Both the position numbers and the translations under genes were made by a program. The notes below the pieces were generated by a model. The model saw only the letters and a list, made by a program, of their open reading frames with translations. It did not search any database and was not told the DNA's origin. This document shows positions 34,934 to 44,406 of a DNA stretch of 64,000 bases, piece by piece; positions within the stretch are counted from its first letter, which is position 1, and each line of letters begins with the position of its first letter. The DNA is from Shewanella fidelis ATCC BAA-318 (lineage in GTDB: Bacteria > Pseudomonadota > Gammaproteobacteria > Enterobacterales > Shewanellaceae), in contig NZ_KI912460.1 in the NCBI RefSeq assembly GCF_000518605.1, forward strand, positions 67,741 to 131,740, in the 5' to 3' direction.

Positions 34934-35072
34934 ATTTTGGAGTGTTTTTTGCGGCTTACTTCTGCGTTAACTCGCTTTATAAGGGAATTAGCATTACTTT
35001 TGCTATTCGCCATGAATTAGCTTGCCGAAAACCACTCTGAGTTGATCAAATTCTTGTACTGATTGATATAAG
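34934..35072 (+). repeat. Right-half fragment of the MITE-like element
   Basis: This segment follows the right half of the element at 27954-28219 closely: GCTTACTTCTGCGTT, CTTTATAAGGGAAT, CTATTCGCC, TGAATTAG and CTCTGAGTTGATCAA are all shared. It ends in an eroded terminal repeat (TTGTACTGATTGATATAA). It lies immediately upstream of the HExxH lipoprotein gene and creates a spurious N-terminal extension of its frame. The rest of the gap up to 35257 holds nothing I recognise. Confidence 0.7.
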
Positions 35073-35257
35073 TTGAATATAGCACGGAGATAGTTTACTA
35101 AAAAGTGGCTTGTTTGTTGCGTGGTTGTAATTCGGAAGTGTGGCAGATAAAGAATATTTTATTGTTAATAAATATCACTGCTTGGCATATGGAAAACAGA
35201 TTTGTTGAGGGAATTTGAGCCCCGAGACAGGGCTCAATGTGTGCCAAGATAAGCTGG

Positions 35258-35626
35258 TTATTTTTTCTTTTTTAATCCAAGTCCGAGTTCGCGGCCACGG
35301 ATCCGAGCATAGAATGGAAAACCAATTAATAGCGCGCCAATCAGTAGTGTTTCTGCAACAGCAAACAGGGTGTCAGTTTCGGTGACATACACTAGGGTTA
35401 ATGCATGCAGCATATAAAGACATAAAATAAAGCTTGCCCATGCGTAGGTGTATGGTTTGCCAGTTAAAATTCCTTTTAACGGCAGCAACAGCGGCACAAT
35501 CCACAGTAGACTAAATAACATGCTGTATTCACCGCTAACTCCTTGCTGAATAAACCATGTCCCTAACATCATGACCAATGCCACATATCCTGCTCGGCAA
35601 AGTTTAAATAGGGTAGTTGAGCTCAT
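35258..35626 (-). CDS. DUF2069 membrane protein
   Basis: A 122-residue inner-membrane protein with four hydrophobic helices and a basic C-terminal tail ending in KKKK. The layout, with WIVPLLLPLKGILTGKPYTYAWASF between helices 2 and 3, matches DUF2069. Its function is unknown. It lies 12 bp downstream of the YfgD-like gene, so yfgD and this gene are probably one transcript, as seen in related genomes. Confidence 0.85.
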   Translation of the reverse strand: MSSTTLFKLCRAGYVALVMMLGTWFIQQGVSGEYSMLFSLLWIVPLLLPLKGILTGKPYTYAWASFILCLYMLHALTLVYVTETDTLFAVAETLLIGALLIGFPFYARIRGRELGLGLKKKK

Positions 35627-35638
35627 TATCTGCTCCGT

Positions 35639-35989
35639 TTAGATAATCGTTAATACATTTTCTGGTGGTCTACCAATAACCGCTTTATTGTTCGCTATAA
35701 CAATTGGGCGTTCGATTAACTTAGGAGTGCTAATCATAGCTTGGATCAGCTGCGCTTGAGTTAATGACTCATCGCTTAGGCCTTGCTCTTTATATTCGGC
35801 TTCCTTTACACGCATCATCTCTCTTGGTGCTACAGCTAATTTAGCGAGTATATCCTCAAGTTCTGCAGCGGTTACAGGTGTTTTTAAATACTCAATAACT
35901 TCGATGTTGCAGTTATTTTCTTCTAATAACGCCAAAGTTTGACGGCTTTTTGAACAGCGAGAGTTGTGATAAATTTTAACGTTAGTCAT
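35639..35989 (-). CDS. yfgD: ArsC-family reductase YfgD
   Basis: A protein of about 116 residues with a thioredoxin-like ArsC fold. The active-site segment YHNSRCSKSRQTL and the C-terminal RPIVIANNKAVIGRPPENVL are those of the YfgD group of arsenate-reductase-like proteins. Physiological arsenate reduction is unproven for this group. I start it at the ATG giving MTNVKIYHNSRC; the frame continues 14 codons upstream. It follows bepA, as yfgD does in E. coli. Confidence 0.9.
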   Translation of the reverse strand: MTNVKIYHNSRCSKSRQTLALLEENNCNIEVIEYLKTPVTAAELEDILAKLAVAPREMMRVKEAEYKEQGLSDESLTQAQLIQAMISTPKLIERPIVIANNKAVIGRPPENVLTII

Positions 35990-36060
35990 TGTCATATTCT
36001 TGTTATTAAACCTTGGCTTATGATACTGCATTTTGTGATAATAGTCACAATTAACGTCAG

Positions 36061-37521
36061 TTATTGCAGTTTCTCTAGTGCTCTATCGGCTTCTCTAAAT
36101 TGTCTTATTCTTGCTTCAATTCGTGCCAGCTGTAACGCATCACCTTTTGACTCTTTATAGGCAAAGTTAAGTTGATCAATAGCGGTTTTATAGTCGGCGA
36201 CTAAGGCTAATGACTCAGCTTTGACAAAGTACTGCATCGCTTTGTTGCCATCTTTTTTATAGGCCTCAGTCAGCAGTAAATACGCGAGCTGATCTTGCTT
36301 ATCTAGGAAAATGAGATCTTCAAGTAACGGAATGGCTTTATCTATTTGATTGTCTTCAATGTAGATATTGGCCAAGTTAGTATTAACCACAGGCGATGTA
36401 GGCTTTAGTTGCTTTTGTGCTTTGAGTAGTGCTATTGCTTCTTTATTTGCGTGGCGCTGATGAAGCAGATCGGTTTTAGTGTCGATATAAAACAAGTTAT
36501 TAGGGCTTTTTGCCAATAGTTTATCAATGATGGCTTCAGATTCAGCAAATTTCTTCAATCTAAATAGCGCTAATGCTTTGCCATATTCGGCAGCACTTTT
36601 GAAAGTATAGCGATTATGTTTTAGTTGCTGCTCGAAAATTGATAGGGCAGCTTGTTCGCTATAGCCAGAGAATCTCACTTGGATACGCGCTTTTGCCAAT
36701 TGGAAATCCAAGTTATCAGGCACATACCTAAAAGGATATTGTTCCGCTCGAATACGTGCTTCAGAAATTCGCGACTCAGGTAAGGGGTGAGTCAGCAACA
36801 TTTGCGGTGGCTTAGTGGTAAATCGGTAGCGACTGGCAAGTTTTCCGAAAAAGTCAGCAGCACCATTTGGATCAAATCCGGCATCAACCATAATCTGCAT
36901 ACCGATACGGTCTGCTTCTTTTTCGTGCAAACGGGTATAGTTAATTTTTGATTGAGTGGCTAGCGCCTGTGTGGTGGCTAATGCAGCCATACCAGCCTGA
37001 GGTGAGGCGATGGTTAATAATATCGCTCCCAATAAACCTGCTATTGTTGCTGGAGAGCTTTTTTGCTGAGCTTCAAGTGAGCGAGCTAAGTGACGCTGAG
37101 TAACGTGGGTGATCTCGTGTCCTAGTACAGATGCAAGTTCACTTTCCGTATCGGCATTAAGAAATAGTCCGGTATGTACGCCAACATGACCACCAAAAAA
37201 TGCAAATGCGTTGATCTCATCGTTGCGCAGCAAAAAGAAATAAAACGGCGTTTTTACCCCAGTAGCATGGGCAACTAATTTGTTGCCTAGCTCAGTTAGA
37301 TACTGATTTAAAACCGGATCATTGACCATTGGTGCTGAGCCACGGATGACGCGCATGTAGGCATCACCGAATTCGGTTTCTTTCTCTAGGCTAAACGTAT
37401 TTACCGCAGCAGTACCTAAATCAGGCAAATCATTATTGGCATAGCCCATGGGAGAGCTTGTGCACAAGATAAATGACAGCGCACCAGCGATAACGGATTT
37501 TGAAAATGTTAATTTACTCAA
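36061..37521 (-). CDS. bepA: Periplasmic M48 metalloprotease/chaperone BepA
   Basis: BepA assists LptD assembly and degrades stalled outer-membrane proteins. The 486-residue protein has a signal peptide (MSKLTFSKSVIAGALSFILC) and an M48 domain with HEITH in SVLGHEITHVTQRHLAR. The downstream EADRIGMQIM glutamate supplies the third zinc ligand, and a C-terminal TPR array follows (from about residue 300). The length equals that of E. coli BepA (YfgC). It is divergent from the TusA-like gene and perM. Confidence 0.95.
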   Translation of the reverse strand: MSKLTFSKSVIAGALSFILCTSSPMGYANNDLPDLGTAAVNTFSLEKETEFGDAYMRVIRGSAPMVNDPVLNQYLTELGNKLVAHATGVKTPFYFFLLRNDEINAFAFFGGHVGVHTGLFLNADTESELASVLGHEITHVTQRHLARSLEAQQKSSPATIAGLLGAILLTIASPQAGMAALATTQALATQSKINYTRLHEKEADRIGMQIMVDAGFDPNGAADFFGKLASRYRFTTKPPQMLLTHPLPESRISEARIRAEQYPFRYVPDNLDFQLAKARIQVRFSGYSEQAALSIFEQQLKHNRYTFKSAAEYGKALALFRLKKFAESEAIIDKLLAKSPNNLFYIDTKTDLLHQRHANKEAIALLKAQKQLKPTSPVVNTNLANIYIEDNQIDKAIPLLEDLIFLDKQDQLAYLLLTEAYKKDGNKAMQYFVKAESLALVADYKTAIDQLNFAYKESKGDALQLARIEARIRQFREADRALEKLQ

Positions 37522-37632
37522 GCGGATCCTTAATTTGGGCTATGCTTCTATATATCATTAGATCACAGAACTTGCTTGTGGATTGCGTGGCCTTTAGGAT
37601 AATAGCCTTAGATTGTTGATAGCAAGTTCATT

Positions 37633-37848
37633 ATGATTATTATTGATTTAACATCTTATCGCTGCCCGTTACCTTTGGTGAAAGTCAAAATGGCATTAAA
37701 GCAGCTTTCAGACGGTGATAGTGTAAGCGTTTTACTATCCGACCCCGGCTCTAGACAAGATGTTCCCCGCTATTTAAAAAAAATTGGCGTTAGCCATTTT
37801 ATCACTGAAGACAATAGCTCAGTATTGTCTTTAACTGTTACCAAGTAG
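37633..37848 (+). CDS. TusA-like sulfurtransferase
   Basis: A 71-residue single-domain protein of the TusA/SirA/YeeD family. It contains the CPxP motif (C11-P12-L13-P14 in RCPLPLVKVK), whose cysteine carries persulfide sulfur. It is not necessarily TusA itself, since many genomes have several paralogues. It lies 90 bp upstream of perM on the same strand. Confidence 0.88.
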   Translation: MIIIDLTSYRCPLPLVKVKMALKQLSDGDSVSVLLSDPGSRQDVPRYLKKIGVSHFITEDNSSVLSLTVTK

Positions 37849-37938
37849 AAGTGAATTTAATTAATTTTACATAGGAAAATTTCATTATAACGATGGCTGC
37901 AAAGGACTATAAAAGAGTCGTCAAACTAGGGAGTATGA

Positions 37939-39048
37939 ATGTTATCTGTTTTAAGCCGTTGGTATAAAGAGCGTTTTAGTGATCCGCAAGCTGTTACTTT
38001 AGTCCTTATCCTCGCAGGTCTTGCACTTGCTCTCTATTTTGCTGGTGGCTTATTGGCCCCATTATTAATTGCACTTGTTTTAGCTTTCCTACTTGAATGG
38101 CCTGTTGCGCAAATGGCGCGGATAGGTATCAATCGGACGACTGCTGCGTCGCTAGTATTAGTCCTATTTATTGGCCTAATGTTATTAATTACTTTCGGTT
38201 TAGTACCGAGTATTTGGAAACAGGGTGTAAGCCTTATTGCCGATCTTCCTAGCATGATAGACAAAGGCTTAATTACAGCTCAAAGCTATATCAATCAATA
38301 TCCGCAATTTGTTAACCCTGATCAGCTCGATATTATGGTGGAAGAGATCAAGAAGATGCTTGATACCCAGCATTTGCTCGATATTGGCAAACAGTTGCTC
38401 GGTTATTCCGCTTCTTTGCTGGTGGTGATGGTGTATGCAATTTTAATCCCGCTACTGGTGTTTTTCTTTTTAAAAGATAAAGACGAACTTATTCAAGGTA
38501 GTAAGCGTTTTTTTCCTACTAATCGAGATTTAGCGCGTAAAGTATGGAATGAAATGCATCAGCAGATCTTCAATTATATCCGTGGCAAAGTGATTGAAAT
38601 TGTCATTATTGGTGTGGTGAGTTACATATTTTTTGCTTTTATGGATCTGCGCTATGCTGCGCTGCTTGGAGTATTAACCGGTTTATCGGTACTTATTCCA
38701 TATGTGGGTGCAACACTGGTTACTTTACCTATTGCACTTGTCGCGTTTGTGCAGTGGGGGATCAGTCCGGAGTTTGGCTATTTGATGGTCGGCTACGGCA
38801 TCATCCAAGCGCTTGATGGCAATGTATTAGTGCCTATTTTATTTTCTGACGCAGTCGATTTACATCCAGTATTTATTATTGCTGCGGTATTAATTTTTGG
38901 TGGCTTGTGGGGAGTGTGGGGGGTGTTTTTTGCCATCCCGTTAGCGTCTCTCGTTAAGGCTGTGATTAATGCGTGGCCAGTACCTGAACCTAAAGCCAAC
39001 ACTCAGATTGACGACGCTACGGCTAAAGATGAAAAAGCGGTAAGTTAA
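37939..39048 (+). CDS. perM: AI-2E family transporter PerM
   Basis: A 369-residue inner-membrane protein with about seven to eight helices, of the AI-2 exporter/PerM superfamily. The PYVGATLVTLPIALVAF segment, ALDGNVLVPILFSDAVDLHP and GGLWGVWGVFFAIPLASLVKAV are typical of PerM. The substrate is not established. AGGGAG is five bases before the ATG. The gene is near bepA and yfgD, an arrangement shared with enterobacteria. Confidence 0.92.
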   Translation: MLSVLSRWYKERFSDPQAVTLVLILAGLALALYFAGGLLAPLLIALVLAFLLEWPVAQMARIGINRTTAASLVLVLFIGLMLLITFGLVPSIWKQGVSLIADLPSMIDKGLITAQSYINQYPQFVNPDQLDIMVEEIKKMLDTQHLLDIGKQLLGYSASLLVVMVYAILIPLLVFFFLKDKDELIQGSKRFFPTNRDLARKVWNEMHQQIFNYIRGKVIEIVIIGVVSYIFFAFMDLRYAALLGVLTGLSVLIPYVGATLVTLPIALVAFVQWGISPEFGYLMVGYGIIQALDGNVLVPILFSDAVDLHPVFIIAAVLIFGGLWGVWGVFFAIPLASLVKAVINAWPVPEPKANTQIDDATAKDEKAVS

Positions 39049-39071
39049 TAGGGCACTGTCAATGGTGTAGC

Positions 39072-39097
39072 AAAAGCAGCAAATTTGCTGCTTTTTG
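39072..39097. terminator. Terminator between perM and argP
   Basis: A perfect 24-bp palindrome with half-site AAAAGCAGCAAA and T/A runs on either side. It serves both converging genes. Confidence 0.88.
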
Positions 39098-39109
39098 CTT
39101 TTGGGAGCA

Positions 39110-40003
39110 CTAGCCATTTACTAATGCTGTTTGGGCACTGGCGGCCAGTGATCGATAAATTACGCTGGTTTGTTTTGCTTTGATATTCCAGTGTTGCCAA
39201 TACAGCGGCACTTGCATTCTTTTATTGGGAAATACCTCTATTAGCTCGCCACTATCGAGCAAGGATTGTGCTTGAAGATGTCCTACTAAGCCATAACCCA
39301 ATCCCATTTTTATCGCTTCTAAAAAACTTTCGGAAGAGGGGATTTTATGCTCACGCCAACTCTTATCCGTCATGCCGAAATAGAAGCTTAAGAATTTATC
39401 GTGAAGCTTGTCCTTGGTTGAAAATACCACCGCGGGCGCAAGTGCAATGTCATCTATACTTGGGTCTGTTAAAAAGTATTGCTCGATAAACTCTGGAGTG
39501 GCAACACAGATATATTCCATATTACCGAGAAATTCACTGCTGCATCCGGTTAGCGCGAGCTGCGATGTTGTCACGCACCCTACAGCTTCACCATTCTTTA
39601 GTAAGTTATGGGTATACGCTTCATCATCAATAATTAATTCAAGTAGCCACTTATGCTGTTTAAATACTTCTGCTAATGCAGGCAGAAACCAAGTCGCTAA
39701 ACTATCTGCATTAACTGCAATCTTCACAATGGTTGGCAATGAGGGGTCATCCACATCCATCTCTGAACGTAGTTCGCTTTCCAGTAACTGTACCTGAGCA
39801 TAATGTCGTAGCAGTCTTTTTCCTGTTTCGGTTGGCTGTACTGGGTTTGTGCGGATTAGTAACGACTGGCCGACTTTATCTTCTAACTGTTTTATCCGCT
39901 GTGAAACTGCTGACTGGCTAATAAAAAGGTGTTGTGCAGCTTTGTCAAAACCACCTTGCGAGACAACAATTGATAGTGCTTTTAAGTGGGCATAGTCAAA
40001 CAT
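39110..40003 (-). CDS. argP: LysR-family regulator ArgP
   Basis: A 297-residue LysR-type regulator with an N-terminal HTH (LKALSIVVSQGGFDKAAQHLFISQSAVSQR) and a C-terminal effector domain. FDYAHLKAL at the start and the SAVSQRIKQLE helix fit ArgP (IciA). In E. coli ArgP activates the arginine exporter gene argO in response to arginine and lysine. It is divergent from a LysE-family exporter gene with 142 bp between them, the standard argP-argO pairing. Confidence 0.92.
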   Translation of the reverse strand: MFDYAHLKALSIVVSQGGFDKAAQHLFISQSAVSQRIKQLEDKVGQSLLIRTNPVQPTETGKRLLRHYAQVQLLESELRSEMDVDDPSLPTIVKIAVNADSLATWFLPALAEVFKQHKWLLELIIDDEAYTHNLLKNGEAVGCVTTSQLALTGCSSEFLGNMEYICVATPEFIEQYFLTDPSIDDIALAPAVVFSTKDKLHDKFLSFYFGMTDKSWREHKIPSSESFLEAIKMGLGYGLVGHLQAQSLLDSGELIEVFPNKRMQVPLYWQHWNIKAKQTSVIYRSLAASAQTALVNG

Positions 40004-40145
40004 AGCGGCCTTTTTCTTTGGTAATTGAAGTAACTAGTGATGAGTATAAGTTAAACTTATGGCTTATTAAATTTATTAGCTGTACTTATTTTTGTCCAAC
40101 ACATATTCTTGCCAGCAATTGAGTTAAACGGTTTTTGAGGCGGAA

Positions 40146-40763
40146 ATGCAAACAGCTTTTATACAAGGGGTAGGAATAGGTGGAAGCCTAATTATGGCGG
40201 TAGGTGCACAAAACGCATTTGTGTTAAAGCAGGGGCTAAAGCGCTCTCATTCTCTACCTATAGCTGCGATCTGTTCATTTATTGATGCGGTGATGATTAC
40301 CGCGGGTGTTGCAGGTTTAGGTCACTTAATCTTAGCTTTTCCTTTGATTAAAGATATTGCAAGCTTTGGTGGTGCACTATTCTTATTGTGTTATGGCTAT
40401 AGTGCCTTAAAGTCATCATTTAATGAAAACCGACTTGATAGTGATGAGGAGCATGCTGCTGATAGTTTAAAAAAGGCGGTACTTACCACGTTAGCGATCA
40501 GTTTATTAAACCCGCATCTTTATCTCGATACCGTTGTGCTGCTAGGTAGTATTAGTGTGCAATTTGAAGGCGTAGAAAAACAATGGTTTGGTGCTGGCGC
40601 AGTACTTGCCTCATTTGTTTGGTTTTTTAGTCTCAGCCTTGGTGCTAAATATTTGAGCCCTATCTTTAAAAAGCCTAAAGCATGGTGCTATTTAGACCGC
40701 TTTATTTGTGTCACCATGTGGTCGATTGCCGCAGCGCTTATGTATCCATACATAATGGCTTAG
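40146..40763 (+). CDS. argO: LysE-family amino acid exporter (ArgO)
   Basis: A 205-residue inner-membrane exporter with six hydrophobic helices. The N-terminal signature GIGGSLIMAVGAQNAFVLKQGL and the middle LAISLLNPHLYLDTVVLLGS motif define the LysE/ArgO family, which exports basic amino acids. Pairing with argP supports arginine and/or lysine as substrate. AGGCGGAA precedes the ATG. Confidence 0.92.
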   Translation: MQTAFIQGVGIGGSLIMAVGAQNAFVLKQGLKRSHSLPIAAICSFIDAVMITAGVAGLGHLILAFPLIKDIASFGGALFLLCYGYSALKSSFNENRLDSDEEHAADSLKKAVLTTLAISLLNPHLYLDTVVLLGSISVQFEGVEKQWFGAGAVLASFVWFFSLSLGAKYLSPIFKKPKAWCYLDRFICVTMWSIAAALMYPYIMA

Positions 40764-40773
40764 TCATCAAATC

Positions 40774-40802
40774 AAAAAAGGAGCCTAAAGGCTCCTTTAT
40801 CT
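40774..40802. terminator. Terminator between argO and bcp
   Basis: The stem AAAGGAGCCT/AGGCTCCTTT has a 2-nt centre, with a poly-A run on the left that becomes poly-T for the minus-strand gene. Confidence 0.85.
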
Positions 40803-40817
40803 TTATTATACGAATGC

Positions 40818-41288
40818 TTAATTGCCTTTTAGATGGGCTAACACAACTTCGTGATGATCTTTGGTTTTAAATTTATTAAACACATGGGCTACTTTACCGT
40901 CTTGGCCAATTAAAAAGCTTAAGCGGTGAATACCGTCATAAACTTTACCCATGAATTTCTTTTCGCCCCAAACTCCGAAAGCATCTGCAATAGCATGGTC
41001 TTCGTCACTCAGTAGTGAAAAGTTAAGTGACTGTTTGTCAGAGAACTTAGCTAATTTTGCGACAGGATCTGGGCTTAAGCCTAGAACGGTCACAGATAGG
41101 TCGTTAAGCGACTCTTTGCTATCTCTTAAGCCACATGCCTGTACAGTACAGCCTGGAGTTGATGCTTTAGGATAGAAATAAACCAGTACTGGGCCTTTTT
41201 GTAGTTCTGCTTCTAGGCTAATGGTTTCGTCAAATTGGTTTTGTAGAGTAAATAGTGGCGCTTTATCGCCTGCTGTTAAGGTATTCAT
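40818..41288 (-). CDS. bcp: Thiol peroxidase Bcp (PrxQ)
   Basis: A 156-residue atypical 2-Cys peroxiredoxin that reduces peroxides with electrons from thioredoxin. The peroxidatic cysteine is C47 in STPGCTVQACGLRD and the resolving cysteine C52 lies five residues later. It is 22 bp downstream of gcvR on the same strand, the same gcvR-bcp order as in E. coli. Confidence 0.96.
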   Translation of the reverse strand: MNTLTAGDKAPLFTLQNQFDETISLEAELQKGPVLVYFYPKASTPGCTVQACGLRDSKESLNDLSVTVLGLSPDPVAKLAKFSDKQSLNFSLLSDEDHAIADAFGVWGEKKFMGKVYDGIHRLSFLIGQDGKVAHVFNKFKTKDHHEVVLAHLKGN

Positions 41289-41310
41289 ATTCTCTCTATT
41301 ATCCTGTTGT

Positions 41311-41847
41311 TTAGCTTTCTACACCTTGCATACGTTCAATGGTACATTCAAGTGCTAACTCAGTTGCAAGTTCAAGTATTCCCACTTCGAGTTTATCGAT
41401 ATCAACCTTTTCCGGTACATTAATGGTTAAATTAATATTTTGAGTCGGATTGCCTGATTCATCTTCTTCGGCATGAGATTTTACCGCGGCGATATCAAGC
41501 GAACGCTCAGCCATAAACTGGGTGATTTTTCCCATTGTTCCACGTTGATCGCGGCCGCTGAAAGTAATGTCGAAACGGCAAATGTAGTTTTGTGGCGTAT
41601 GCTTAGACGTACGTTTCATTACAGTAAGTAATTCAAGTTCCACACTTAAACTTGGTAACGAGGTTTCCATTTTTGTGATTGATGGCCATGAACCTGCAAG
41701 CATCATAATTAAGGTAAATTCATTACCAAATAGTGCCATGCGACTATCTACGATATCGCAATCACACTCACTCGCAAGTCGTGCAAACTTACTCACAATA
41801 CCAGGGCGGTCTGCCCCCATTGCAGTAACGACTAAGTGATTGGACAT
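41311..41847 (-). CDS. gcvR: Glycine cleavage system regulatory protein GcvR
   Basis: A 178-residue protein with two ACT domains. The first begins LVVTAMGADRPGIVSKFARLASEC and the second FDITFSGRDQRGTMGKITQFMAERSL. In E. coli GcvR binds GcvA when glycine is low and blocks activation of the gcv operon. It is divergent from dapA and co-directional with bcp. Confidence 0.94.
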   Translation of the reverse strand: MSNHLVVTAMGADRPGIVSKFARLASECDCDIVDSRMALFGNEFTLIMMLAGSWPSITKMETSLPSLSVELELLTVMKRTSKHTPQNYICRFDITFSGRDQRGTMGKITQFMAERSLDIAAVKSHAEEDESGNPTQNINLTINVPEKVDIDKLEVGILELATELALECTIERMQGVES

Positions 41848-42086
41848 TTAATACCCCATATTTATTATTTTTAGACTAAAAATTCGCCTGAATTTCAGCG
41901 TATTTTATTTGTGGTCGCTTATGCTATCACAAGTTGATACGTTTGCGATCTTTGTCATTGTGATCTGTTGGCTAATTTAATATGTTTCAACTTGATGACG
42001 ATTATGCTTAAGTCTTGCGTTCTAGTGCTTGTTTTTAGTGGATTGCATCAGTACCATAGCCAGTCCTGAACCCTTGGGGAATACAC

Positions 42087-42971
42087 ATGATATACGGAAG
42101 CATCGTTGCCTTAATCACACCAATGAACAGTGATGGCACAGTAGATTATAAGAGTCTTGAAAGTTTAGTTGAGTACCACATTGCCCAAGGTACTGATGCC
42201 ATAGTGGCCGTAGGTACTACTGGCGAGTCAGCAACACTCCCCCCAAAAGAACACATTGAAGTTGTTAAGCAAACTGTTAAGTTTGCCGCCGGTCGAATTC
42301 CCGTTATTGGTGGCAATGGTGCCAATGCGACAGCTGAAGCAATTGAGTTAACCAAAGCGCTATCGACAACTGGCGTGGCAGCAATGTTAGGTGTAACACC
42401 TTACTACAATAAACCTACGCCAAAAGGCTTGATTGCACATTACACTGCAGTTGCGCAAAGTACCGATATCCCACAAATTTTATATAACGTACCAGGTCGT
42501 ACTGCTGTTGATATGAAACCAGAAACTGTGGCGCAATTGGTTGATGTGGCTAACATCATTGGTGTTAAAGAAGCTACGGGTGATTTGTCGCGAGTGGCAG
42601 AACTGCGTCGTTTATGCGGTGACGAATTTATGCTTTACAGTGGTGATGATGCAACTGCGAGAGAATTTTTAACTTTAGGTGGTAACGGGGTTATTTCTGT
42701 TGCTAACAACATAGTTCCTGCGCAATTTAAAGCTATGTGCTCTGCTGCACTTGCTGGCGATGTTGCAGCAGCTATTGCAGCTGAAGAACCGATTAAAGAT
42801 TTATTTTCAGTACTATTTTGCGAAGCTAATCCAATACCTGTAAAGTGGGCTGCTCACCGCATGGGACTTATTAGTCAAAATGAAATTCGTTTACCTTTGA
42901 CTGAACTTTCTAGTGAGTTTCATGGTCTGTTGCTAGAAGCGATGAAGAATGCCCGAATAGAGGTTAAATAA
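42087..42971 (+). CDS. dapA: 4-hydroxy-tetrahydrodipicolinate synthase (DapA)
   Basis: DapA condenses pyruvate with aspartate semialdehyde in the first committed step of lysine and diaminopimelate synthesis. The 294-residue TIM barrel has the VGTTGESATL motif, the catalytic tyrosine in YYNKPTPKG/YNVPGRTA and the Schiff-base lysine in IIGVKEATGD (near 161). GGGGAA lies before the ATG. bamC begins 3 bp after the stop. Confidence 0.97.
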   Translation: MIYGSIVALITPMNSDGTVDYKSLESLVEYHIAQGTDAIVAVGTTGESATLPPKEHIEVVKQTVKFAAGRIPVIGGNGANATAEAIELTKALSTTGVAAMLGVTPYYNKPTPKGLIAHYTAVAQSTDIPQILYNVPGRTAVDMKPETVAQLVDVANIIGVKEATGDLSRVAELRRLCGDEFMLYSGDDATAREFLTLGGNGVISVANNIVPAQFKAMCSAALAGDVAAAIAAEEPIKDLFSVLFCEANPIPVKWAAHRMGLISQNEIRLPLTELSSEFHGLLLEAMKNARIEVK

Positions 42972-42974
42972 TAA

Positions 42975-44072
42975 ATGCTAAAGCAAATTACCCCTTTAGT
43001 TTTAGTTGTTGCGGTATCTGCTTGCAGTACACCAACTGAAAGAAAGTTAGCAAATGATATTGATCAAAACTATCAAGACTTAACTGCTACGCCTAAGTTG
43101 ATCATCCCTGAAGGGTTGAATGAACCAACTTATAGTAAAGAGTACGAGATCCCAGAGGTCGGCGCTAAAGTTGACCAAAGCTTAACTGGTAATAGACTTG
43201 ATATTCGTCCACCGTTACAGGTTTTGCCTATGGCAGAAGGAACCCGTGTGGAAGAGGGCAGTGAAAATATTAAAGTAGTTGTTGAATCAATCGATAACGA
43301 TATTTCGTTAAAACAAGAATTATTTGACGCGCTTAAAGAGTACTTTGCCAAGAAGTCTATTTCATTACGCAGTGAAAACTTTGAAAAAGGCACCCTTGAA
43401 ACGGATTGGATTGAAAGTGACGAAGTCATTGAGTCTAGCTTATGGGGCAGTGACAAAGTTTATAAACTTAAGCAACGCTACCTGTATACAGTTGATGTGC
43501 GCCCACATGGTCGCAGCGGCAATCTCACCATTGATTTAGTTGAACACGAAGAAAGCTATGATGGCGATCTGCAAGATGTTTTATTAAGTGGTGAAGATAA
43601 GCGTCGCTACACGATTGATAGATTAAATGACTCGATCAGTTTTATCAGTATCGAGCGTGCTAAGGCGCTTAAAGCTAAGCGTTTAAAAGAAAGCCTAGGT
43701 ATTGACGTTAATTTAATCAATGAAGCGGAAGAGCAAGCCTATTGGTTAGCCGATGCGAAGTTTAAGCGTACTTGGGATCGATTACGTATCGTACTGCCTG
43801 AAATGGGCTTTGAAATCGTCGATATGGATAGTAACAAAGGTTTACTCTATATCAATGTAACCGATGACTCTGGTTTCTGGAGTTCATTGTGGAGTGAAAA
43901 AGAGCTACCAATCGAAGCGGGTTCATACCGTATTGAGCTAAAAGATGGTGCAGACGATAAGACTGAGATCCATTTACTTAATTCAGAAAATGAACCTTTG
44001 TCTAACGAAGTCGTTAGCGCAGTATATGATGGTTTCTCTGAGCTAATGCAAGAAGACCGTAAAGTACGTTAG
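42975..44072 (+). CDS. bamC: Outer membrane assembly lipoprotein BamC
   Basis: A 365-residue lipoprotein of the BAM complex (NlpB family). The lipobox VSAC places the acylated cysteine at 17. An unstructured segment that binds BamD follows (about 20-90), and then two helix-grip domains, the second around EAEEQAYWLADAKFKRTWDRL. It is co-transcribed with dapA as in E. coli. Confidence 0.95.
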   Translation: MLKQITPLVLVVAVSACSTPTERKLANDIDQNYQDLTATPKLIIPEGLNEPTYSKEYEIPEVGAKVDQSLTGNRLDIRPPLQVLPMAEGTRVEEGSENIKVVVESIDNDISLKQELFDALKEYFAKKSISLRSENFEKGTLETDWIESDEVIESSLWGSDKVYKLKQRYLYTVDVRPHGRSGNLTIDLVEHEESYDGDLQDVLLSGEDKRRYTIDRLNDSISFISIERAKALKAKRLKESLGIDVNLINEAEEQAYWLADAKFKRTWDRLRIVLPEMGFEIVDMDSNKGLLYINVTDDSGFWSSLWSEKELPIEAGSYRIELKDGADDKTEIHLLNSENEPLSNEVVSAVYDGFSELMQEDRKVR

Positions 44073-44090
44073 TTAACGAAATAATTATGT

Positions 44091-44117
44091 AAAAAGGAGC
44101 CTAATGGCTCCTTTTTT
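44091..44117 (+). terminator. Terminator of dapA-bamC
   Basis: The stem AAAAAGGAGCC/GGCTCCTTTTT with a TAAT loop runs into six Ts. Confidence 0.92.
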
Positions 44118-44406
44118 GTATTTTGAAACTGTACTTAAATACCAATCGATATAAATAAACTGTTTTCAACGACATTGAAAGCAGCAGTAATTTAATTATC
44201 ATTGGCTGCAGAGATCATTGCTTCTGTACAAGAGTTAGTAGATTGACTGCATGTGATTTTGACTATTTGGCGCATATTTCACTAGTAAACTGATTTAACG
44301 CTGTACTTATACTATGTGTGACTGAATTGTGTAATTTGTAAGAAAAGGTAAAGCGTATTGAAGCTAATTTGTGTCTGAGTAAACTAAGCCAAAATAAAAG
44401 AAGTTT
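44118..44406. other. Intergenic region with a MITE-end-like motif
   Basis: ATACCAATCGATATAA at 44139-44154 resembles the 16-bp terminal repeat of the element at 27954 with three mismatches. No other similarity to the element follows. The remaining bases up to the efflux operon hold no gene that I can see. Confidence 0.35.
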
